Of a stretch of 10,653 nt of DNA, positions 6,118 through 10,653 are shown in pieces. The translations under genes and the position numbers were made by a program. Under the pieces are notes generated by a model, which searched no databases, was not told the DNA's origin, and was given only the letters and a program-made list of their open reading frames with translations. Source of the DNA: Deltaproteobacteria bacterium (lineage in GTDB: Bacteria; Desulfobacterota_B; Binatia; UBA9968). Every line of letters starts with the position of its first letter. Position 1 is the first letter of the stretch. Location: assembly GCA_030620935.1 (NCBI GenBank), contig JAUXIP010000040.1, forward strand, positions 1-10,653, read 5' to 3'.

Positions 6118-7179
6118 CTACGGCTTGATGTCTTGCAGGAACCAGTCCGTCGGCACTTCGTGGCCCAAGCCTTTTTCCTTTGCGGTGCGGTAGGCGCAGT
6201 AGCCGATGGCGGCAAATTGGACGCCGGTTCCCACGTTGTTGAGAAAAAAAGTGATCTGCCGGTCATTGGTGCGGCCGGGGACTTTACGGGCGAGAAGGTC
6301 GCTGATATCGGGATGGCGGCTCCAATCCCTCGGTTTTTCCCGGCGCACTCCGGGTAGATCTTTATCCATGCCCGGCGGATGATGGTGATGGATCCCGCCA
6401 AGGCGGCTGTGGATCGCAACAACATCGCTTTTTTCAAGGGCAGCGGGGTCCATCTCGAAGTCCCGGATGGCATTGTAGTGCATTCCCGGCATAAGCCACT
6501 CGGCGTTGATCACAGGACGTGACGAGTTGGTGGCGCTGCAAACGATGTCGCAGTTTTTGACCGCTTCATTCGCGCTCTCCACGGCCTCGGCCGGCACTTC
6601 CGTTTCCCTTGCCATCTGCGCGGCGAAAGCTTTGCGATGGTCTGGATTAGGACTGAAGACTTTGACCCGTTTGATCGGACGTACCGTGGTAAAAAAGCGG
6701 AAGTGGGAGCGTGCTTGTCCGCCCGAGCCGATGAGAGCCAGGACTTCTGAATTGGCGCGCGACAGTGCTCTCGCGGCAAGGGCGCTGGTGACTCCTACGC
6801 GGGTCTGTTGAATGAAACCGTCCGGCATGATGGCCAGCAGCTCGCCGGTCTCCACGCTGAATAACTGAACCAGACCGAGAAACCGTCCTTTCCCGGCAAG
6901 GGGGAGCTTTTCAAGGCGGACGGAATTTTCAAGCTTTTTTTCCTGCACAATGTCGGAGGTGATGCGAAGCGCCTGGATGCCGAATTTCCTTACTCCACCG
7001 TCCACGGACTTAAAACTGTATGTGGATTGTGGGAGCGAGTGGGGAAGGTAAGAGTGGCTGGTGGGACGGTTGACGGCCTGGCTGACCGCCAACTCCCGAT
7101 AGGCCTCTTCCATTGCCTGCAGGCAATCCTCGGGGTTAAGTATCTGCTGGATCTCTTCGTTGTTGAGGATGAGAGTCAT
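6118..7179 (-). CDS. Ornithine cyclodeaminase/mu-crystallin family protein, copy 3 (divergent)
   Basis: 353 residues; GGAG five bases before the ATG at 7179. Rossmann motif IGSGGQARSH (GSGGQA ~151-156). QQTRVGVTSALAARAL with Arg127 keeps the family's substrate Arg. It differs from copies 1 and 2: the Lys of IRMKSDM is replaced by Thr (LRITSD, Thr74), and the classical catalytic Asp position reads IRDFE, with Phe241 there and Asp240 beside it. A run of four His (264-267, GIHHHHPPG) follows the Rossmann domain. The C-terminus (PGRTNDRQITFFLNN, GLGHEVPTDWF) closely matches copy 1. Family membership is clear. Loss of the Lys argues against classical ornithine cyclodeamination and for a reductase/dehydrogenase-type or other role. 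Divergent from the VOC gene across a 187-base region that holds promoters for both directions. Confidence 0.87.
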   Translation of the reverse strand: MTLILNNEEIQQILNPEDCLQAMEEAYRELAVSQAVNRPTSHSYLPHSLPQSTYSFKSVDGGVRKFGIQALRITSDIVQEKKLENSVRLEKLPLAGKGRFLGLVQLFSVETGELLAIMPDGFIQQTRVGVTSALAARALSRANSEVLALIGSGGQARSHFRFFTTVRPIKRVKVFSPNPDHRKAFAAQMARETEVPAEAVESANEAVKNCDIVCSATNSSRPVINAEWLMPGMHYNAIRDFEMDPAALEKSDVVAIHSRLGGIHHHHPPGMDKDLPGVRREKPRDWSRHPDISDLLARKVPGRTNDRQITFFLNNVGTGVQFAAIGYCAYRTAKEKGLGHEVPTDWFLQDIKP

Positions 7180-7209
7180 TGGATCTCCGAGACTATTCCT
7201 ACTATAGGA

Positions 7210-7236
7210 AGTATACTAGCAACAGGTGAATGTCCA
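7210..7236 (-). promoter_or_regulatory. Possible promoter for OCD copy 3
   Basis: On the minus strand TGGACA (7236-7231, 5 of 6 to the -35) and TATACT (7215-7210, 5 of 6 to the -10) are separated by 15 bases, which is shorter than ideal. The start would fall near 7203, about 24 bases before the ATG. The inverted repeat AGGTG / CACCT (7225-7240) overlaps the -35 and could be an operator half-site pair. Confidence 0.35.
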
Positions 7237-7257
7237 CCTCCCGGCGAAGACAGTTGG

Positions 7258-7285
7258 TTGACACAAAAGTCCTCAATCGGATAAT
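7258..7285 (+). promoter_or_regulatory. Near-consensus sigma70 promoter for the VOC gene
   Basis: TTGACA (7258-7263, 6 of 6), 16-base spacer, GATAAT (7280-7285, 5 of 6). Transcription would start near 7292, giving a leader of about 75 bases before the ATG at 7367. This is the best promoter match in the window and suggests constitutive, fairly strong expression, possibly extending into dnaJ. Confidence 0.7.
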
Positions 7286-7366
7286 TTCGGAAAAAATGAG
7301 CTGCCGGGATGGTTTTTACGGACATTCCATCTGGGGGTGTCACAGCTCATGAATTGGGAGGTGAAA

Positions 7367-7723
7367 ATGGATTACCGGCTTGACCATGTAGCGATTCAGT
7401 GCAAGGACATTAAACAGTCCATCCGTTTCTATGAGGAACTTTTTGACGGCAAACCAACGGATATGAGAAAGGGTTCATCGGGATACGGCTTTTGCTTCGT
7501 CAACATCAACGGTGCGGCTTCAGTGCAGCTCATGGAGTCGGACGGAGAGATAGGAGTTCATCATTACGGCTTTGTCACCGAGCGCGTAGAGCAGGTGGCG
7601 AAAAATTTTCGGCGGAAAGGGGCCCGGATTATTCGCGAGAACCGGGATGCTCAAGGAAAGCTCACGACGATTTTTTTGGAAGATCCGAACGGCCTGCAAA
7701 TCGAGGTCCGGCTTCCGCGATAG
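7367..7723 (+). CDS. Glyoxalase/VOC-superfamily small metalloprotein
   Basis: 118 residues from the ATG at 7367, chosen because GGGAGGT (7356-7362) is right upstream; in-frame GTG and ATG codons at 7337 and 7349 would only add residues covering that site. A single vicinal-oxygen-chelate domain: YRLDHVAIQCKDIKQSIRFY with His7 in the first strand, SVQLME (Gln54 or Glu57) in the middle, HHYGF (His65/66), and DPNGLQIEV with Glu113 at the end. These fit the usual His/Glu/His/Glu metal set, so it is probably active. The family includes glyoxalase I, methylmalonyl-CoA epimerase and extradiol-type enzymes; short one-domain members act as dimers and their substrates cannot be inferred. Cytosolic, no signal peptide. 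It may be co-transcribed with dnaJ, 94 bases downstream. Confidence 0.88.
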   Translation: MDYRLDHVAIQCKDIKQSIRFYEELFDGKPTDMRKGSSGYGFCFVNINGAASVQLMESDGEIGVHHYGFVTERVEQVAKNFRRKGARIIRENRDAQGKLTTIFLEDPNGLQIEVRLPR

Positions 7724-7756
7724 AATTTGTGTGAAATCTTTTCATCAGGCCTTTTC

Positions 7757-7774
7757 AGAGGTGCGTCCTCTTTT
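7757..7774 (+). terminator. Weak terminator-like hairpin between the VOC gene and dnaJ
   Basis: AGAGG (7757-7761), five-base loop, CCTCT (7767-7771), then three more T. The stem is only five pairs and the T-run short, so if it works it would be a partial attenuator between the two genes. Confidence 0.25.
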
Positions 7775-7817
7775 CGTCACCTGGCGACTTCGGTTTCAAC
7801 GGAATCCTTGACCTGCT

Positions 7818-8933
7818 ATGGCTGAGCGTGATTTTTACAAGAGCCTTGGTGTCCGCCGCGATGCTTGCGCAGACGAAATTCGCAAGGCTTACCGTAAACT
7901 TGCTCGTAAGTACCATCCAGATATTAACCCGGGGAATAAAGAGGCGGACGATAAGTTCAAGGACATCTCGTCGGCCTATGAGGTCTTGAGCGATGCGAAA
8001 AAGCGAAAGCTCTATGATGAGTTCGGCGCGGCCGGTCTGACCGGCGGATTCGATCCCGAGAAGGCGCGGACCTATCAGCAGTGGCAGCAGCAATCGGCCC
8101 ATACCGGAGGCCCTTATGAGTTCGATTTCGGTAACCTGGGAGATCTCTTCGGCGGTATGTTCGGTGCCGGTCGCCGGGTACAAGAGACGGGTCCTGCTCA
8201 AGGCGAAGATCTGGAGGCCGCTCTGGACATCGACTTTCTCGACGCCGTTCGTGGCTTTCGGACGACGCTCACGCTACGGCGCCGGGTTCCCTGTGGGAGT
8301 TGCCACGGCTCCGGCAGCAGACCGGGAAGCGCTTCATCCACCTGTCCTGTGTGTGGCGGCACCGGCGGCAAATCCATGGCTAAAGGGCCGCTTCAGTTTC
8401 GTCAGACCTGCCCGCGTTGCATGGGCACGGGTCGCCTGCCGGGGACGCCGTGCGCTGCCTGCGGCGGCTCGGGGCGGGTTTTGCGGCCCGAGACGATCAC
8501 GGTAAATGTTCCTCCAGGCGCGGAAACCGGCAAGCGGATTCGGCTTAGGGGCAAGGGAGAGGCCGGCGTGCGCGGGGGTCCGGCCGGGGATCTCTATATC
8601 GTCCCGCGAATCCGCCCTCATCCCGTAATTTCACGGGCCGGAAGAGACCTGACTATGGAGCTGCCCATCACGGTGGGAGAGGCGATCCAAGGCGCTGTCG
8701 TTGAAGTCCCGACCCCCTTCAGGAACGTGAAAGTGAAAATCCCCGCCGGCGCGCAGAGCGGGCAGCGGTTGCGCATCAAAGGCAAGGGGGTGCCGAGCCA
8801 CGGTCGGGCGCCGGCCGGAGATTTGTACCTGAGGCTGATGGTTCGCGTGCCGAAAGGCAAGGTCCCACAGGAGGTGACGGAGAAGATGGAACAGGCCTAT
8901 GCGGAGGACATCCGCAAGGATATACGCTTTTAA
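7818..8933 (+). CDS. dnaJ: Chaperone DnaJ (Hsp40), full-length type I
   Basis: 371 residues, the canonical DnaJ length. J-domain at residues ~4-68 with the HPD motif at 33-35 ([10 protein letters not shown]) that stimulates DnaK ATPase; a short Gly/Phe-rich linker ~100-118 ([16 protein letters not shown]); a complete zinc-finger domain with four CxxC pairs, C159/C162, C176/C179, C198/C201 and C212/C215, each followed by a G-rich turn; and C-terminal substrate-binding and dimerisation domains to the end ([31 protein letters not shown]). Cytosolic co-chaperone of DnaK. The ribosome site is poor. The next gene, 14 bases downstream, is a CbpM-like modulator, and dnaK/grpE are not beside it, so this is probably a second, CbpA-niche DnaJ rather than the main heat-shock copy. 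No CIRCE-type repeat is visible upstream. Confidence 0.95.
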   Translation: MAERDFYKSLGVRRDACADEIRKAYRKLARKYHPDINPGNKEADDKFKDISSAYEVLSDAKKRKLYDEFGAAGLTGGFDPEKARTYQQWQQQSAHTGGPYEFDFGNLGDLFGGMFGAGRRVQETGPAQGEDLEAALDIDFLDAVRGFRTTLTLRRRVPCGSCHGSGSRPGSASSTCPVCGGTGGKSMAKGPLQFRQTCPRCMGTGRLPGTPCAACGGSGRVLRPETITVNVPPGAETGKRIRLRGKGEAGVRGGPAGDLYIVPRIRPHPVISRAGRDLTMELPITVGEAIQGAVVEVPTPFRNVKVKIPAGAQSGQRLRIKGKGVPSHGRAPAGDLYLRLMVRVPKGKVPQEVTEKMEQAYAEDIRKDIRF

Positions 8934-8947
8934 AGGAGATTGAACCC

Positions 8948-9241
8948 ATGCCGCGGAAATATCGCCGGATCCGAGAAGTCGTGCGGCTCTGTGGCGTTAA
9001 GGAGAGTTTCGTTCTCCGTCTAGAGCGAGAACGCTTGATCCAACCGGTTATTCAGGGAAAAGAAAGACTCTACTCTATCGAACAGGTAGACCGCGTCCGC
9101 GTGGCTCACATGCTCATCAAGGAAATGGGAGTCAACCTCGAAGGAGTCGAGGTGGCCCTTCACATGCGTGAGCAGATGATCGCAATGCAGCGCCAGTTTG
9201 AAAAAGTATTGCAATCGCTTGGGGCTGAGCTCAAAAAATAA
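8948..9241 (+). CDS. MerR-like chaperone modulator (CbpM type)
   Basis: 97 residues; AAAGGAGATT (8932-8941) overlaps the dnaJ stop and sets the start. The N-terminal ~60 residues form a MerR-like winged-helix: REVVRLCGVKESFVLRLERERLIQP, then YSIEQVDRVRVAHMLIKEMGVNLEGVEVALHM, then a C-terminal helix (REQMIAMQRQFEKVLQSLGAEL) with coiled-coil character. There is no effector-binding domain. In Escherichia coli, CbpM binds the J-domain of CbpA and inhibits it; small MerR-like proteins directly after DnaJ-type genes are annotated as CbpM-like modulators. The 14-base spacing indicates translation from the same mRNA as dnaJ. It could instead bind DNA as a regulator of the operon. The last codons are inside a strong hairpin. 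Confidence 0.85.
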   Translation: MPRKYRRIREVVRLCGVKESFVLRLERERLIQPVIQGKERLYSIEQVDRVRVAHMLIKEMGVNLEGVEVALHMREQMIAMQRQFEKVLQSLGAELKK

Positions 9242-9256
9242 AGAGCTCAGCCCAAG
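9218..9256. terminator. Strong hairpin across the cbpM-like stop, putative bidirectional terminator
   Basis: CTTGGGGCTGAGCTC (9218-9232) and GAGCTCAGCCCAAG (9243-9256) pair over 14 bases with a single bulged G, around a ten-base A/T loop that contains the TAA stop. It sits between converging genes, 17 bases past the stop of the small minus-strand gene. There is no T-run after the stem on either strand, so intrinsic termination is not certain; it could also protect mRNA 3' ends. Confidence 0.5.
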
Positions 9257-9272
9257 GTAGTGCCAACGTTTT

Positions 9273-9552
9273 CTAGCCGTTCACAGCCATCTTGGAGGCT
9301 GCGGAAGTGAAGACCTCCTTCAAAAAACGTAGCTCATTCACTTCCTCTTGAAGACGGTCAAGCGCTTCCTTGGATCGATGGATCTCGTTCAGCAGTGTGT
9401 CCAGTTCACTGGGGTTGATCGTCCCCAGGGATTCCCGGAGTCTGCTGTGCAGACCGAACAGGTTGCCTAGACCTCCTTGCTCGGAAATTTTTTTCGTCCA
9501 ACTGTTGGTACAAACGTGTGACTCCTTCGATATGTCCTTTAATGTCTTCCAC
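9273..9552 (-). pseudogene. Small coiled-coil protein, frame interrupted at a seven-A run
   Basis: Seen: AAGGAGGA lies nine bases before a GTG at 9552. This frame reads VEDIKGHIEGVTRLYQQLDEK and then, past a run of seven A on the coding strand (9494-9488), soon becomes nonsense and stops. Dropping one A gives ISEQGGLGNLFGLHSRLRES followed by INPSELDTLLNEIHRSKEAL, DRLQEEVNELRFLKEVF and a TAG at 9273, in total about 92 residues, heptad-rich and likely coiled coil. The second frame has no start codon of its own after its upstream stop. So this is one gene with an apparent one-base insertion: a real frameshift, a sequencing/assembly indel in a homopolymer, or slippage. I do not recognise the family. 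It follows the M23 peptidase gene on the same strand, 169 bases downstream. Confidence 0.6.
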
Positions 9553-9638
9553 AGATGCTATCCTCCTTGTTCTTTTGATGTCTTTTGTAATCCTGAGTTC
9601 TCGTTAGCGCCGCTCCTCAATGAGGGCATATTTTCTTA

Positions 9639-9665
9639 GTTTCGAGTTTCGTGTTAACTCGAAAC
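9639..9665. repeat. Perfect ten-base inverted repeat between M23 gene and the coiled-coil gene
   Basis: GTTTCGAGTT (9639-9648), seven-base loop, AACTCGAAAC (9656-9665). It lies about 57 bases past the M23 stop on the minus strand. It is not followed by a T-run there (TAAGAAAA follows), so it is not a textbook terminator. Sequences built from GTTTCGAGTT units are familiar as dispersed intergenic repeats in some genomes of this kind (from memory), so a repeat relic is possible. Confidence 0.5.
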
Positions 9666-9721
9666 CCGGTACCTCAAACCGCGAAAGTGCCGGTGGTCCT
9701 TTTTCAACGGCCTGCCATGGC

Positions 9722-10653
9722 TTAGCCCCAGACCTCCAACTTACTCTGAATGTTGTCTTTGATCCACTTGCCGTCCCACCACTCGAGAGGGAGGACCGGC
9801 ACGCCATGAATCAACGTGGCGAAGTGAAGATGATCCCCTCCGGCAAGACCGGTTTCACCGGTTTTTCCGATCATATGCTTTTTTTCTACTCTGTCGCCCG
9901 CCTGCACGTCTAGCGAGCTCAGATGGCCGTATAGTGTCGAGATTCCCAGTCCGTGATCGATAATGACGGTGTTGCCGTAGATTCCCAAGTCTCCGGTGAA
10001 GACAACTATCCCGCTGTTGGCCGCTCCGACGGGGTGTTTTTTAGTTACTGCCAAGTCGTAACCCAAATGATAGGCGTGGTCTATAATCTCACCTTGGTAA
10101 ACGTAAGTTCTTTCGTCGGCGAAATTGGCCTCTACTTTGGAGTTCGTCATTTGGTGAAAGGGGCCGCTCCAAAGTATTCTGTCCGCTGTCTTTTGGCAAA
10201 GAGCTGTGATTTTGTCCTCGTTTTCCTTTCTGAGATCGCGGTTTACCTTGAGAAAAATCTCTTTTAGGCTTCCGTCCTGAGCCGGGGCTGAAGCCAGGAG
10301 AGGAGCTACCTTTCTTTGAATAAATTGATTACCCACGACCAGGGTGCTTTTTCTGTAGGAGACGTTTTTCAGCGTATAGGCGAGCGGCAGCTCTTTTGCG
10401 TTGCCTGCGGCGTCTTGAGCGACGATGGCGGCTCTTCTGTCCGCCGGTACGTCGTAAGGATGGGCGAAGAAAACAGCATAGGTATTCGGAGCCCGGAGAA
10501 GGCCCTTGGAAGCGGGAAAAAAGTAACCGGCGATTTGCACACCGCTCCTCACGGTATCGGGAGAGGCTCTGAAGATGACGAACCCGGAGCCGCCGAGGTT
10601 GATGTAGAGATCGTCGCTGATCAGCTCTACCGTGGGCGGCGTGAGATCTAGGA
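9722..10653 (-). CDS. M23-family (LytM/DD-metallopeptidase) protein, N-terminus outside window
   Basis: The open frame continues to the right edge without a stop (upstream codons read LISDDLYINLGGSGFVIFRAS), so the GTG at 10552 is internal and the gene is partial; about 310 residues are visible. The N-terminal visible part resembles an Ig-like strand-rich domain (GGSGFVIF, SGVQIAGYFFPASKG). The last ~130 residues are an M23 domain: HLGYD (HxxxD zinc ligands), YGHLS with the catalytic-type His, then HLHF (HxH), so all ligands are present and the enzyme should be active. M23 peptidases cut peptidoglycan cross-bridges outside the inner membrane, in septum splitting or wall remodelling. A signal peptide or membrane anchor would be in the missing part. 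Family certain; target bond unknown. Confidence 0.9.
   Translation of the reverse strand, partial: LDLTPPTVELISDDLYINLGGSGFVIFRASPDTVRSGVQIAGYFFPASKGLLRAPNTYAVFFAHPYDVPADRRAAIVAQDAAGNAKELPLAYTLKNVSYRKSTLVVGNQFIQRKVAPLLASAPAQDGSLKEIFLKVNRDLRKENEDKITALCQKTADRILWSGPFHQMTNSKVEANFADERTYVYQGEIIDHAYHLGYDLAVTKKHPVGAANSGIVVFTGDLGIYGNTVIIDHGLGISTLYGHLSSLDVQAGDRVEKKHMIGKTGETGLAGGDHLHFATLIHGVPVLPLEWWDGKWIKDNIQSKLEVWG

Overview
This window looks like chromosomal DNA from an uncultured, moderately GC-rich soil or sediment bacterium. The gene families suggest a lineage of the Methylomirabilota/Rokubacteria, Tectomicrobia or Binatota/deltaproteobacterial kind. That placement is inference from gene content only; there is no rRNA or other marker here. 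No phage, integrase, CRISPR or intact insertion sequence is visible.

Region 1 (1-2766) is a divergent catabolic-looking pair of transcription units. Leftwards: a LigJ-type (4-oxalomesaconate hydratase-like) amidohydrolase, then, 24 bases on, an AhpD/carboxymuconolactone-decarboxylase-like protein that runs off the left edge. That second gene is the most striking feature. Its reading frame is interrupted by one TGA exactly where the second cysteine of the CxxC redox motif belongs. The frame stays open and family-like on both sides, and a hairpin just after the TGA resembles a bacterial SECIS element, so it reads as a CxxU selenoprotein. Rightwards: an HpcH/HpaI-family aldolase with a good promoter. 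The 370-base gap between them holds a strong leader hairpin and a 128-base palindromic, MITE/REP-like repeat.

Region 2 (2963-7179) holds three paralogous ornithine-cyclodeaminase/mu-crystallin-family oxidoreductases (one +, two -). All keep the dinucleotide-binding glycine motif but differ from classical ornithine cyclodeaminase at catalytic positions. Gaps of 463 and 508 bases separate them and carry no convincing gene.

Region 3 (7258-9256) has a small glyoxalase-fold (VOC) protein behind a near-consensus sigma70 promoter, then full-length DnaJ followed by a MerR-like CbpM-type chaperone modulator, ending in a strong hairpin.

Region 4 (9273-10653), on the minus strand, contains the C-terminal part of an M23 (LytM-type) peptidase that enters from the right edge, and downstream of it a small coiled-coil gene whose frame is broken at a seven-A run.

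Regions 1 and 2 together suggest catabolism of oxo-acid or amino-acid-like substrates (hydration, aldol cleavage, NAD(P)-dependent imine or amino-acid chemistry, thiol redox). No substrate can be read from the sequence.
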